Made by a program: the position numbers and the translations under genes | In this document: piece after piece, positions 6,300-14,734 of the stretch | How positions within the stretch are numbered: the stretch's first letter is position 1 | Layout of the letters: each line of letters opens with the position of its first letter | The notes under the pieces: model-generated | The model's database searches: none | The model's input: only the letters and a program-made list of their open reading frames with translations | Told to the model about the DNA's origin: nothing | Source: a virus | DNA length: 36,374 nt | Reading direction: 5' to 3' (one strand) | IMG/VR virus record: IMGVR_UViG_3300010354_000249 | Location: 1 to 36,374 of that record

Positions 6300-6623
6300 A
6301 TGGCAGGACATCGCGGTACTAAAGCAGAAACTGAACTACGCGCTCAACGCTTCGCTCGCATCATCGCGAACGGTGGCCGTAGATCAGACTGCATTCGATT
6401 CGCCGCAGAAAACTGGGGGGTTGGTCCTCGCTCCTGTGATCAATACTTAGCTCTTGCTCGTGAACAGCTCAAAGCAGACTGGGACATTGAGCGACCGCAA
6501 ATGATCGCTGACCTACTCTCCCAATGCTCCACACTGCAAATTGAAGCCCGTCGCGCTGGGCAATATCACATCGCACTAGGCGCCATCAACACTGCCGCAA
6601 GACTCGCGCAGCTCTGTTCATGA
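6300..6623 (+). CDS. terS: Terminase small subunit
   Basis: A 107-residue protein with an N-terminal helix-turn-helix-like region (ELRAQRFARIIANGGRRSDCIRFAAENWGVGPRSCDQYLALA) and a helical C-terminus for oligomerisation. It overlaps the large subunit by 4 bp (ATGA). It would recognise the packaging site and load the motor. The 41-bp gap before it contains TACAAT (6275-6280), a possible -10 box for late transcription, but no clear -35. Identification rests on HTH pattern plus position. Confidence 0.75.
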   Translation: MAGHRGTKAETELRAQRFARIIANGGRRSDCIRFAAENWGVGPRSCDQYLALAREQLKADWDIERPQMIADLLSQCSTLQIEARRAGQYHIALGAINTAARLAQLCS

Positions 6624-7969
6624 GCATCCTCGCTGCTGGACCAGAAGGTAATGTCCTACAGCAGCTCAACCATTCAGGTGAACTGATCAATACCGATCAG
6701 CTGCTACAGCGCATTAAAGCTGACCTACACCCTGGACAACTTGCCTTTGTAGACGACAACTCAACACAGATCATTGGCATCAGCGCAGGATACGGCGCAG
6801 GTAAAACCCGTGCCCTATGCGCTAAAGCCGTCATGCTCGCAGCGGTCAATCAAGGGTTTATCGGCGCTGTCATGGAGCCGACCGGACCTTTGATCCGCGA
6901 CATCTGGCAGAACGACTTCGAGCAGTTCCTAGAAAACTACGACATCCCCTACACCTTCAGGGCATCACCGCTCCCTGAATACATGCTCCACTTACCAGGC
7001 GGTGACACAAAAATCCTCTGCCGTAGTTTCGAGAACTGGTCACGCATCATCGGCTTGAACCTTGCTTGGGTGCTTGCCGACGAGATCGACACCGTAACGC
7101 CCAGCATCGCCAATAAAGCCTTCCCTAAGATTCTTGGTCGTCTACGCGCTGGTAACGTCCGGCAGTTTGGCGCAGCATCCACACCAGAAGGTTTCCGCTG
7201 GATGTGGACTACCTTCGGTAGCGAGCAGGCTAAAGACCGTGACGACCGCAAGCTCATCAAAATGCGGTCAGCAGATAACCCACATCTGCCACCAGACTTC
7301 ATCGAGCGTCTAGAAGCCAACTATGACCCAAACCTTCTTAAGGCTTACCTAGAAGGCGAGTTCGTCAACCTAACAACTGGTGTTGTCTACGACCGCTTCG
7401 ACCGCACCAAGCATGTCGTCAGCAGCCTGCCAGATACCGACCGCGAACCGTTACGCATTGGCGTCGACTTCAACGTTGGCAACATGTCAGCCATTATCGG
7501 CGTCAAGCTAGACAGCAATCTGCTCGTCATCGACGAGATCAGCGGTGCTCACGACACCGATGCCCTGGCGCAGCAGATCAAAGCACGCTACCCAGATCGC
7601 AGGATCTATATCTACCCTGACGCGTCCGGCGGTAACCGCAGTACCAACGCTAGTCAAACCGACATCCAGATCCTTGAAAGCTACGGCATGTCGAACCAGT
7701 CACCACGAGCGAACCCGCCAGTGCGTGACCGTGTAGCTGCCGTCCAAGCATTGCTCGAAAACGGCAAAGGGCAGGTGCGCCTACAGGTCAGCCATACCTG
7801 CAAACGTCTGATCGAGTGCCTCGAACTCCAGTGCTACACAGAAAAGGGCGATCCTGACAAGGATGCTGGGCACGACCATATGAATGATGCCCTTGGCTAC
7901 CTAGTGTGGCGTGAGTTCAACCCACTCCACGCTGGTGCTGGTAGAGGTACTGGCATCAGGCTGTATTAG
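6620..7969 (+). CDS. terL: Terminase large subunit
   Basis: A 449-residue packaging motor. ATPase half: Walker A AGYGAGKT (56-63), Walker B AWVLADEID (149-157, Asp154/Glu155), and coupling motif AASTPEG (185-191). Nuclease half, RNase H-like: Asp283 in GVDFN, Asp305/Glu306 in VIDE, Asp334 in YPDASG, and Asp419/Asp423 in HDHMNDALGY. All key residues are present, so it should be fully active. It resembles the SPP1/T4-type two-domain terminases. It packages DNA into the prohead, and its phylogeny could indicate headful versus cos packaging. No cos site is apparent. Confidence 0.93.
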   Translation: MSILAAGPEGNVLQQLNHSGELINTDQLLQRIKADLHPGQLAFVDDNSTQIIGISAGYGAGKTRALCAKAVMLAAVNQGFIGAVMEPTGPLIRDIWQNDFEQFLENYDIPYTFRASPLPEYMLHLPGGDTKILCRSFENWSRIIGLNLAWVLADEIDTVTPSIANKAFPKILGRLRAGNVRQFGAASTPEGFRWMWTTFGSEQAKDRDDRKLIKMRSADNPHLPPDFIERLEANYDPNLLKAYLEGEFVNLTTGVVYDRFDRTKHVVSSLPDTDREPLRIGVDFNVGNMSAIIGVKLDSNLLVIDEISGAHDTDALAQQIKARYPDRRIYIYPDASGGNRSTNASQTDIQILESYGMSNQSPRANPPVRDRVAAVQALLENGKGQVRLQVSHTCKRLIECLELQCYTEKGDPDKDAGHDHMNDALGYLVWREFNPLHAGAGRGTGIRLY

Positions 7970-7979
7970 TGGTTATACT
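7950..7979 (+). promoter_or_regulatory. Candidate promoter before cyAbrB gene
   Basis: CTGGCA (7950-7955), an 18-bp spacer and TATACT (7974-7979), the last overlapping the space just after the terL stop and 28 bp upstream of the ATG at 8007. The -10 matches consensus at five of six bases. Confidence 0.45.
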
Positions 7980-8006
7980 CAGCGGCGTCCCGGTTTTACC
8001 CTACTA

Positions 8007-8348
8007 ATGCTCACCGGCTCCGAACTGCTCGCCAAAGTCAAAGAATGTGGCGACATGAACAAGTCTGATCTCGTCCGCGAGTGTGGCTACGTCAAAGGCG
8101 AGAAGCTCTGCTTCACCCAGTTCTACGAAGCACTACTCGAAGCAAAAGGCTTTGAACTCAAGCCCGCTGCTAAGCGTGGTCGCAGCCTGACCTACAAAAC
8201 CAAAGTGCAGTTCAACGGCAAACTGTCCATTGGCGAAGGTTACGTTCAGGAAATGGGCTTCAAGCCTGGCGATGAGTTTGAAATCAAACTTGGTCGCAAG
8301 TCTGTTACCCTTTCTGCCGCTACCAGTGAACAACCTGTAGCAGCCTAA
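8007..8348 (+). CDS. cyAbrB-type transcriptional regulator
   Basis: A 113-residue protein closely following the cyanobacterial AbrB layout: N-terminal LTGSELLAKVKECGDMNKSDLVRECGY ... LCFTQFYEALLEAKG, then C-terminal AbrB-like module RSLTYKTKVQFNGKLSIGEGYVQEMGFKPGDEFEIKLGRK. In cyanobacteria these proteins bind DNA broadly and tune carbon/nitrogen metabolism and cell physiology. The ATG at 8007 was chosen because the family begins at this point; the upstream extension overlaps terL. A private promoter appears to precede it. In the phage it may act as a host-mimicking regulator or nucleoid-type protein. It strongly points to a cyanobacterial host. Confidence 0.88.
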   Translation: MLTGSELLAKVKECGDMNKSDLVRECGYVKGEKLCFTQFYEALLEAKGFELKPAAKRGRSLTYKTKVQFNGKLSIGEGYVQEMGFKPGDEFEIKLGRKSVTLSAATSEQPVAA

Positions 8349-8377
8349 ACTGATTCATAGCCTGCGCGATAAAACTG

Positions 8378-9826
8378 GTGTACTCCGGCTTCGCTCATTA
8401 CGACCGCCAACTGACCAGTCGCGTCGCGCAGGTCAATGATCCTAACGCTGCTTGGCGTAATCAAGAACCACACTGGATCTTGATCGAAGACCTGATCGGC
8501 GGCACCTATGAAATGAGGCGCCGCCACAGGCGTTACCTACCACAAGAACCACGCGAACTAGACGAGAGCTACGACAACAGGCTTGCTCGCTCTGTTCTTG
8601 CACCGTATTACGTCCGGTTGGAGCGGATGCTCGCCGGCATGTTGACGCGCAAGCCGGTCAGGTTAAACGATGTATCTGATCTGGTCCGTGAGCAGTTATT
8701 TGACGTAGACCTGCTCGGTAACGACCTCAACGTCTGGACATATGAAGCCGCACGGAAGATGGTGCGTTACGGGCATGTTGGCGTGCTTGTGGATGCACCT
8801 GCTGCTGGTGAAAACGGAAGACCGTATTGGGTCAGCTATACGCCGCGTGACATCCTAGGTTGGCGCACTGAACTGAAAGATGGAGCGCAACAGCTCAGTC
8901 AGCTTCGCCTAATGGAAAAGGTCATCGTTGCTGATGGCGAATACGGCGAAAAGGAAGTCGAACAAGTACGCGTTCTTACCCCTGGTGGGTTTGAGATCCA
9001 CCGCCGCGATGAAAAGTCTGGCAGCTTTGAAGTCTTTGACAGAGGTACGACAACGCTAGATCGTATTCCCTTCAGCGTTGCATATGCCAACCGCATCAAC
9101 TTTATGGAATCTCGCCCGCCGATGGAAGACATCGCGGAGCTAAACCTTAAGGCGTATCAGATCCAATCTGATCTAGACAATCAGCTGCATATCAGCGCAG
9201 TGCCGATGCTGGCGTTCTTCGGTTTCCCGTCTGCTGCTGAAGAGGTATCCGCTGGTCCTGGTGAGGCTATTGCCTTCCCATCAGAAGGACGGGCAGAGTA
9301 CATCGAGCCAAGTGGCAATAGCTTTGAAGCACAGTTCAAGCGTCTAGAACAGATCGCCTATCAGATCAACGAACTAGGTCTGTCTGCTGTTCTCGGTCAG
9401 AAACTATCGGCTGAAACCGCAGAGGCGAAGCGTATCGACCGCAGTCAAGGCGACAGCACCATGATGGTGATCGCTCAAAACATGCAGGATCTCATCGACA
9501 ACTGCCTGACTTATCACGCGGAGTATCTCAACATCACAGAAGTTGGCAGCTGCTACGTTAACCGCGACTTCCTTGGCTCTCGTCTTGAACCTGCTGAAAT
9601 CCAAGCACTACTGCAGCTCTACACAGCAGGCACTATCACGCAGAAGACACTGCTCGATCAGCTCAGCGAGGGCGAAATCCTTGGCGATGACTTTGACGTA
9701 GAAGAGGAGCTAGAAGCCACTCAGAATGGCGGGCTAATCGAAATGGCGCAACCTCAACCACAGCAAATGCAACAAATGCCTGAAGAGTCGCCGGACAACG
9801 AATCTATCGAACAAATCCCGGCATGA
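8378..9826 (+). CDS. Portal protein (DUF4055 family)
   Basis: A 482-residue protein starting at GTG 8378. The segment RYLPQEPRELDESYDNRLARSVLAPYY followed by LAGMLTRKP is diagnostic of DUF4055 portal proteins. A long central alpha/beta region follows, then the typical stem/wing helices (LNLKAYQIQSDLDNQLHISAVPML; KRLEQIAYQINELGL; AETAEAKRIDRSQGDS). The C-terminus is Gln/Met/Glu-rich. It forms the dodecameric channel at one capsid vertex, through which terminase packages DNA and to which the neck attaches. Confidence 0.88.
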   Translation: MYSGFAHYDRQLTSRVAQVNDPNAAWRNQEPHWILIEDLIGGTYEMRRRHRRYLPQEPRELDESYDNRLARSVLAPYYVRLERMLAGMLTRKPVRLNDVSDLVREQLFDVDLLGNDLNVWTYEAARKMVRYGHVGVLVDAPAAGENGRPYWVSYTPRDILGWRTELKDGAQQLSQLRLMEKVIVADGEYGEKEVEQVRVLTPGGFEIHRRDEKSGSFEVFDRGTTTLDRIPFSVAYANRINFMESRPPMEDIAELNLKAYQIQSDLDNQLHISAVPMLAFFGFPSAAEEVSAGPGEAIAFPSEGRAEYIEPSGNSFEAQFKRLEQIAYQINELGLSAVLGQKLSAETAEAKRIDRSQGDSTMMVIAQNMQDLIDNCLTYHAEYLNITEVGSCYVNRDFLGSRLEPAEIQALLQLYTAGTITQKTLLDQLSEGEILGDDFDVEEELEATQNGGLIEMAQPQPQQMQQMPEESPDNESIEQIPA

Positions 9827-9833
9827 TGTAACC

Positions 9834-10109
9834 ATGCTGATGTGGCAGATGATGGGCGCTTTTAAGAAACCACGCAAGCAACAACTATCTTGCGTGCAAG
9901 GCACACTGCCGCCTGATCTATTTGCCATCGTCAGGGTGTCATGGTTTAAACAGGGCAGAATCTACGCTGTAGAAGAAATGAACATCGAAGATGCTGGTGA
10001 TGATACCGGTGAAGCATTGATAATGCTATTCAAAGAAGCATTAAAGCAAGGCGCTGACGTTTACTCAATTACAGCCTGTCATCCTGCTGACATCGGGATA
10101 GATCCGTGA
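9834..10109 (+). CDS. Small hypothetical head-module protein
   Basis: A 91-residue protein between portal and the Mu-F-like gene, overlapping the latter by 4 bp. It begins MLMWQMMGAFKKP; later in-frame ATGs (9849, 9852) are alternatives. The latter half (EEMNIEDAGDDTGEALIMLFKEALKQGADVYSITACHP) is acidic and helical. No family recognised. Confidence 0.55.
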   Translation: MLMWQMMGAFKKPRKQQLSCVQGTLPPDLFAIVRVSWFKQGRIYAVEEMNIEDAGDDTGEALIMLFKEALKQGADVYSITACHPADIGIDP

Positions 10110-11299
10110 GCACTCCAGCAAGCCTGTACCGTAACGCGATTGACCTAAACCGCTACAGCAATAGCGTTGCCAAACAGATCGTCGTCTCCTACAACGACAT
10201 CATCATTGATGCGGTCAATCAGTTGCGCACGATTGATGACCTAGCAGCACCAGTTAAGGCTGCAAGACTGCGTGCAATCCTCGCGCAGTTGAAAGACTCG
10301 CTTGCTACTTGGTCTGATGCCAGCATTAATACAGTAGCTGGTGAACTGCAAGGCTTAGCACTATTACAGTCCGAGTTTGTAGAAGATCAGTTGAAACGCG
10401 CTTTGCCTGCCGGTGCTCGCAGCGCAGTTAACACCGTAGAAATCAGCCCGCAGTTTGCGCAGTCTGTCGTTACAACTGATCCTACGCAGATCAACGTTGT
10501 TACGCTAAGCGATGACCTAATTGCAGCTGTAGAAGGCGCACCGCAAACTTACAGCTTGACCGCTGCTAAAGGCGCAACCATCACGCTGCCAAATGGACAG
10601 GTTGTACAGAAAGCATTTCGTGGTATCGCAGCAGATCAAGCCGAGCGGTTCTCACAGATTGTGCGGAATGGCCTGCTGACAGGCGAACCAACACGCGATA
10701 TTGCCAAACGTTTAATCGGCAATCTGCAGTTAGGTGATACAGGTAGCGTCCGTCAGCTAGCGCAGAAAGGTGGCGAGCTAACACAGGCGACAGACAATCA
10801 AGTCATGACGCTCGTTCGCACCAGTGTTAATCAAGTAGCCAATGCAGCCAGCCAACAGGTCTATGAAGCCAATCAAGACATCACTAAAAAGTATCGCTAC
10901 GTGGCAACACTGGACGCCCGCACCAGCAGCATTTGTCGTGCATTGGATGGTCGAGAGTTTGAATACGGTAAAGGTCCTACACCACCACAGCACTTCAACT
11001 GCCGCAGTACGACTGTCCCAGTTATCGATTACAAAGCATTAGGCTTTGATCCACCGCCGCCTGGTAAGCGTGCCAGCATGGATGGTCCGGTGCCTGCTGA
11101 TCTGTCTTACGGCCAGTGGCTAGCCAAACAAGACGCTGCCACCAAAGCCGAAGTGCTAGGCAAGGAAAAAGTGCCCTACTTCAACATGCTTGTTGAGAAG
11201 TATGGTGGCAAAGATGCTATCGCCAAGCTTGTCCGCGATGATGGCAGCGAACTAACTTTGGAACAACTTACGAGACGTTATGGAGCTACCGAGTCTTAG
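10106..11299 (+). CDS. Mu gpF / SPP1 gp7-like minor head protein
   Basis: A 397-residue protein starting at GTG. The C-terminal half has the head-morphogenesis domain: LVRTSVNQVANAASQQVYEANQ, then KYRYVATLDARTSSICRALDGREF, and PPQHFNCRSTTVPV, with the conserved Cys/His pattern of the Mu-F family. The N-terminal half is mostly helical. Such proteins bind the portal during prohead assembly and may be injected. Position directly after the portal is canonical. Confidence 0.85.
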   Translation: MSTPASLYRNAIDLNRYSNSVAKQIVVSYNDIIIDAVNQLRTIDDLAAPVKAARLRAILAQLKDSLATWSDASINTVAGELQGLALLQSEFVEDQLKRALPAGARSAVNTVEISPQFAQSVVTTDPTQINVVTLSDDLIAAVEGAPQTYSLTAAKGATITLPNGQVVQKAFRGIAADQAERFSQIVRNGLLTGEPTRDIAKRLIGNLQLGDTGSVRQLAQKGGELTQATDNQVMTLVRTSVNQVANAASQQVYEANQDITKKYRYVATLDARTSSICRALDGREFEYGKGPTPPQHFNCRSTTVPVIDYKALGFDPPPPGKRASMDGPVPADLSYGQWLAKQDAATKAEVLGKEKVPYFNMLVEKYGGKDAIAKLVRDDGSELTLEQLTRRYGATES

Positions 11300-11561
11300 G
11301 CACTTCAGGAATGAAGGCATCTTCCATATCAAAAGCGATGTGGTAGAAGCGTTACACGGCGAAGCATGGATTCCTGCTGTTTACACAGATAAAGGCTGGG
11401 CAACTGCTGACGGCTCTACACTGCTCACAGGTATTGAAGACTGGCGTCATGGCGAAGAAACCGACCAAGGCGGACAAGAAAATCAGCAAAGTGATGAGAG
11501 AATACAAAGCCGGGACGCTGAAAAGCGGCAAGCCCGGACCAGGAAAAGGACCAACCATTAA
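11280..11561 (+). CDS. Hypothetical protein overlapping the next gene
   Basis: A 93-residue ORF whose ATG overlaps the end of the Mu-F gene. The first 57 residues (MELPSLRHFRNEG ... TLLTGIEDWRHG) look like a real folded sequence. The last 36, which overlap 11449-11637 in another frame, are charged and low-complexity. If real, the two genes overlap by 113 bp. Function unknown. Confidence 0.45.
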   Translation: MELPSLRHFRNEGIFHIKSDVVEALHGEAWIPAVYTDKGWATADGSTLLTGIEDWRHGEETDQGGQENQQSDERIQSRDAEKRQARTRKRTNH

Positions 11562-11637
11562 AAGCCGCAAGCAGGCGATAGCAATCGCTCTGAGTGAGGC
11601 TGGTAAGTCCAAAAAACAACCTAAAAGCAAGAAGTAA
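11449..11637 (+). CDS. Small Lys/Gly-rich protein (DUF6496-like)
   Basis: A 62-residue, extremely basic protein (MAKKPTKADKKISKVMREYK ... GKPGPGKGPTIKSRKQAIAIALSEAG) of a type common in phage head modules, where it resembles DUF6496. The charge suggests nucleic-acid contact inside the capsid or a disordered assembly factor. The ATG at 11449 was preferred to 11434 because the family starts MAKK. It is followed without a gap by the next gene (stop 11637, start 11638). Confidence 0.65.
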   Translation: MAKKPTKADKKISKVMREYKAGTLKSGKPGPGKGPTIKSRKQAIAIALSEAGKSKKQPKSKK

Positions 11638-11868
11638 ATGGCAATCGGCATCGGATCACGCGTCAGCTGGGTTTACCAAGGCGTTCGCACCTTCGGTAAA
11701 GTCACTGGCACTGCTAGTAAGCGTGCAACCATCAGCACTCAAAGTGGTGGACAGGTTGTCAGGCTGGCTCAGCCAGGTGATCCGGTGCTTGAGATCAAGT
11801 CTGAATCCACTGGCGCCAAGGTTTTGAAGCTGCGATCTGAACTGCGCGAAGCTCCGCTCAAAAAATGA
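11638..11868 (+). CDS. Small SH3/Tudor-like protein (DUF2945-like)
   Basis: A 76-residue protein: GSRVSWVYQGVRTFGKVTG at 6-24, then IKSESTGAKVLKLRSELREA at the end. This layout follows the DUF2945 (HVA1/Tudor-like) family, a small beta-barrel found in bacteria and phages. Its role in the head module is unknown. The gene overlaps the next by 4 bp (ATGA). Confidence 0.6.
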   Translation: MAIGIGSRVSWVYQGVRTFGKVTGTASKRATISTQSGGQVVRLAQPGDPVLEIKSESTGAKVLKLRSELREAPLKK

Positions 11869-12137
11869 TCACCTATCGCGGCGAGCAGTTTGACGGCTAC
11901 AACAAGCCGAAGCGGACGCCGAAGCATCCGACCAAATCACACGCGGTGCTCGCCAAGGAAGGTGACAAGATCAAGCTGATCCGCTTCGGTCAGCAGGGCG
12001 TTAGCGGTAGTCCAGCTCGTGAAGGCGAATCAAAAGCAGCAGAGGCGCGACGGGCATCATTTAAAGCTCGTCACGCCAAGAACATCGCTAAAGGCAAGAT
12101 GTCTGCTGCATTTTGGGCTGACAAGGAAAAGTGGTAG
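11865..12137 (+). CDS. Small basic head-associated protein (DUF5872-like)
   Basis: A 90-residue protein: the pattern YRGEQFDGYNKPKRTPKHPTKSHAV, a basic middle, and C-terminal RRASFKARHAKNIAKGKMSAAFWADKEKW. This resembles the DUF5872-type proteins of cyanophages and other marine phages (KPxRTP ... RKSFRARH ... YWxCKxW), except that the usual Cys residues are replaced by Ala/Asp. Likely an internal capsid or DNA-associated protein, inferred from charge and context. Confidence 0.6.
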   Translation: MITYRGEQFDGYNKPKRTPKHPTKSHAVLAKEGDKIKLIRFGQQGVSGSPAREGESKAAEARRASFKARHAKNIAKGKMSAAFWADKEKW

Positions 12138-12321
12138 CCTCCTCGCAATGAATCCAGTCTTTTAACTCAGCAACATACCGCCGCAGGTCTTGCGCTTTAG
12201 CAGCGTGCCAGCCGAAACCTGTTTGACGATATAACTGCTCATGTCTGTCAATAGCATTTAACGCCTGTTTGATTAAAGGATTCCACGGCTCACGAATAGG
12301 AGTATTCCATTCGCGTGTCAT
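12088..12321 (-). CDS. Small hypothetical protein on the opposite strand within the head module
   Basis: A 77-residue reading frame from ATG 12321 (MTREWNTPIREPWNPLIKQ...); another ATG at 12342 adds 7 residues. It fills the only sizeable gap among rightward genes (12138-12371) and its helical sequence (NAIDRHEQLYRQTGFGWHAAKAQDLRRYVAELKDWI) looks genuinely coding. The 3' end overlaps the preceding rightward gene by 50 bp. It behaves like a moron: a single opposite-strand gene inserted in structural genes. Function unknown. Confidence 0.6.
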   Translation of the reverse strand: MTREWNTPIREPWNPLIKQALNAIDRHEQLYRQTGFGWHAAKAQDLRRYVAELKDWIHCEEATTFPCQPKMQQTSCL

Positions 12322-12371
12322 CAGTGCTTTCGCTGGTACCATATCAGCGTAATTAAGCCTGCGGCTTATCC

Positions 12372-13049
12372 ATGTCAGACGAACAACAAACCACAGAGTC
12401 TGCGACTACTGGGGTTGAAGCTGAAGTGTTGCAGCGCAGCGTCGAGGCACTTGAGCGTAAAAACCAAGAACTGATTGCTGAACTGCGTCAAGCCAAATCC
12501 AAAGCACCGAAGCTACCGGATGGGGTAAACGTCGATGAGCTGCTCGAATTCAAACGCAACTACGAACAGCAACAACTCGAATCACAAGGCAAGTATCAAG
12601 AAGCAAGACAGGCTTTGGAGCAGCAGTTCCGCGAGGCGACGGCGGAAAAGGACAAGCGCATCTCAGAACTTGAAGCCCGCGTCCGCGAACTTGAGCTGTT
12701 GACACCAGCAGTCAGCGCCCTGGCTGACATCGTGCATGATCCTGATCTGGTGATGAAAACCAAGCTGTCGCCAGATAAGATCGAGCGCGAAGCCGATGGC
12801 ACCGTCGTTGTCGTAGATGGCTACCAGCGCACACCAGTGCAGGAATGGGCAAAGCAACTGCCAGCTTGGATGCAAAAGCAACCCAAGCCTCAAGGCAGCG
12901 GCGCACCCGTTGGTCGCAGCAGCGGCGACATCCCAGCAGGTATCAAAAACCCGTTCCTGCCTGAATCTTTCAACCTCACAGAACAGTCACGTCTATTCCG
13001 TACTGACCGTGATTTGTACGAGAAGTTAAAAGTAGCAGCAGGACGTTAG
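12372..13049 (+). CDS. Capsid scaffolding protein
   Basis: A 225-residue protein, Gln/Glu/Lys-rich with a long coiled coil (about residues 15-115: VEALERKNQELIAELRQA, FKRNYEQQQLESQGKYQEAR, ISELEARVRELELL) and a basic, Gly/Pro-containing C-terminus. It lies directly before the major capsid gene. Composition, coiled coil and place are those of scaffolding proteins that organise procapsid assembly and are then lost. No protease domain is visible. Confidence 0.75.
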   Translation: MSDEQQTTESATTGVEAEVLQRSVEALERKNQELIAELRQAKSKAPKLPDGVNVDELLEFKRNYEQQQLESQGKYQEARQALEQQFREATAEKDKRISELEARVRELELLTPAVSALADIVHDPDLVMKTKLSPDKIEREADGTVVVVDGYQRTPVQEWAKQLPAWMQKQPKPQGSGAPVGRSSGDIPAGIKNPFLPESFNLTEQSRLFRTDRDLYEKLKVAAGR

Positions 13050-13133
13050 TATTTATGTGTTCGCTCGTGATGGCTGCGCCACGCTGAGCCTAGGGCTGCG
13101 CCCAAACCGTAAACCAATCTTGAGGATTCCACC

Positions 13134-14156
13134 GTGGCGACCCTTCGCTCCGATGTAATCATCCCTGAGGTTTTTACTCCGTATGTGATCGAGCAATCGA
13201 CTCTGCGGAATCAGTTCCTCTCCAGCGGCGTTGTGCAGCCGATGGCAGAACTGAACGCAACCGAGGGCGGTGATTTCGTCAACGTTCCTTTCTGGAAAGC
13301 CAATCTTTCTGGCGATCTGGAAGTTCTGTCCGATTCTTCTAGCCTGACCCCTGGCAAAATTACTGCCGACAAGCAAGTTGGCGTGATCCTGCACCGTGGT
13401 CGTGCCTTTGAGGCTCGTGACCTCGCAGCTCTTGCTGCTGGTTCCGATCCGATGGCTGCTATCGGCGCAAAAGTGGGTGAGTACGTTGCTAACCAGCAAC
13501 AGGCTGACCTGTACAAGTGTCTGGAAGGTGTGTTCGGCGCTCTGACCGGCTCCGATACACCTGCTTTTGACGCACTGCGTTTTGATACCAGCGGCGCTAC
13601 TGCACTTGGTCCCCGTCAGGTGGCTAAAGCTCGCTCAATCCTTGGCGATCAAGGCGACAAGCTCACTGCCGTTGCTATGCACTCGGCTTGCTACTACGAC
13701 CTCGTAGAGCGCAAGGCGATTGACTATGTGACCCAGAGCGAAGCTCGTCTGAGCACCAATCCTTCTGGAGCTACCACCATCAACGCCTTTGGCGGTTCGA
13801 TGGCTGCAGCTTATGGCGATGTGCGCGTTCCGACCTTCATGGGTCTCAACGTGATTGTCTCTGACGACATCACCAACAGCTCTGGTAATTACGCTTGCTA
13901 TTTCTTCACCCAAGGTGCTATCGCCTCTGGTGAGCAAGCTGCGATGAACACTGAAACCGACCGCGACATCCTCGCTAAGTCGGATGCAATGTCCATCGAC
14001 ATGCACTACATCTACCACCCCGTTGGTGCTAAGTGGGCCGTGACCACCACGAACCCCACCCGTGCTCAGCTCGCAACCGTGGGCAACTGGAGCAAGGTGT
14101 ACGAAACCAAGAACATTGGTATCGTGCGTGCCACCATCACTTCCAACTTCGATTGA
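13134..14156 (+). CDS. Major capsid protein
   Basis: A 340-residue protein with GTG start (13134) preceded by a TTGAGGA ribosome-binding site. The sequence TLRSDVIIPEVFTPYVIEQSTLRNQFLSSGVV, then GDFVNVPFWKANLSGD and HRGRAFEARDLAAL, is of the HK97-fold coat type seen in DUF4055-portal phages (Gp13-like major capsid proteins). No separate prohead protease is seen and the N-terminus has no long delta domain, so scaffolding is supplied by the preceding gene. High Ala/Gly/Ser content and strong ribosome sites are consistent with abundant expression. Confidence 0.85.
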   Translation: MATLRSDVIIPEVFTPYVIEQSTLRNQFLSSGVVQPMAELNATEGGDFVNVPFWKANLSGDLEVLSDSSSLTPGKITADKQVGVILHRGRAFEARDLAALAAGSDPMAAIGAKVGEYVANQQQADLYKCLEGVFGALTGSDTPAFDALRFDTSGATALGPRQVAKARSILGDQGDKLTAVAMHSACYYDLVERKAIDYVTQSEARLSTNPSGATTINAFGGSMAAAYGDVRVPTFMGLNVIVSDDITNSSGNYACYFFTQGAIASGEQAAMNTETDRDILAKSDAMSIDMHYIYHPVGAKWAVTTTNPTRAQLATVGNWSKVYETKNIGIVRATITSNFD

Positions 14157-14171
14157 TAGGAGGAACTGACG

Positions 14172-14543
14172 ATGGCTTCTGTTTTTGAGACAACTGCTGG
14201 CTCTGCTATTGGCTACGTCTCCGGCAACGGCGGCGCTGTCACTCAAGCCACCAGCAAGTCCACTGGTGTCACCCTCAACAAAGCTTGTGGGGCGATCACC
14301 ATGAACGGCGCAGCACTGGCTGACGCTACTACCGTTAGCTTCACCGTCACCAACAGCGTTGTTGCTGCTAGTGATGTTGTGATCGTTAACCACTCCTCGG
14401 GTGGCACCGCTGGTGCTTATACCGTTGACGCCAATGCCATTGCGGCTGGATCCTTTGCGATCTCCGTGCGCAATGTGTCTGGCGGTTCGCTTAGCCAAGC
14501 CATTGTGCTTAGCTTTGCCGTAATCAAGGGCGCTGCTGCCTGA
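14172..14543 (+). CDS. Capsid decoration-type protein
   Basis: A 123-residue beta-rich, Ala/Ser/Thr/Val protein directly after the capsid gene, preceded by a perfect AGGAGG (14158-14163) eight bases before the ATG. The segment TVSFTVTNSVVAASDVVIVNH ... AGAYTVDANAIAAGSFAISV ... SQAIVLSFAVIKG is typical of a small repeating beta-sandwich found next to capsid genes in environmental phages. Probably coats the capsid surface. Strong SD suggests high copy number. Confidence 0.7.
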   Translation: MASVFETTAGSAIGYVSGNGGAVTQATSKSTGVTLNKACGAITMNGAALADATTVSFTVTNSVVAASDVVIVNHSSGGTAGAYTVDANAIAAGSFAISVRNVSGGSLSQAIVLSFAVIKGAAA

Positions 14544-14734
14544 TGGGACTGTTCGCCTTCCGGCGACTGCGTGAACTTGAGGCTGCTTCTAACGAGGCAG
14601 CCTCTTTTCCTATTGCAGAGCCTGCACCTAAACTTGAAATACCAGAACCAGCGCCCGCTGTAACTGAAGATGGCAATTTCAATCGACGCAACAGTGGGCG
14701 GCGCAAACGCCAACAGTTATCTGACGCTGAATGA
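14543..14734 (+). CDS. Small Pro/Glu- and Arg-rich protein
   Basis: A 63-residue protein, ATG overlapping the previous stop (TGATG). It begins MGLFAFRRLRELEAASNEAASFP, continues with a PAPKLEIPEPAPA linker and ends RRNSGRRKRQQL. Overlaps the next gene by 65 bp. Small proteins of this pattern (MGLFAFRRLRE...) occur in many phage head modules; role unknown. Confidence 0.55.
   Translation: MGLFAFRRLRELEAASNEAASFPIAEPAPKLEIPEPAPAVTEDGNFNRRNSGRRKRQQLSDAE

Noticed and set aside
13635-14498. 287-codon minus-strand frame opposite the capsid gene
   Set aside because: It is antisense to two well-supported virion genes with strong ribosome sites, its translation is His/Gly/Ser/Val-biased without domain character, and no leftward transcription context exists there.
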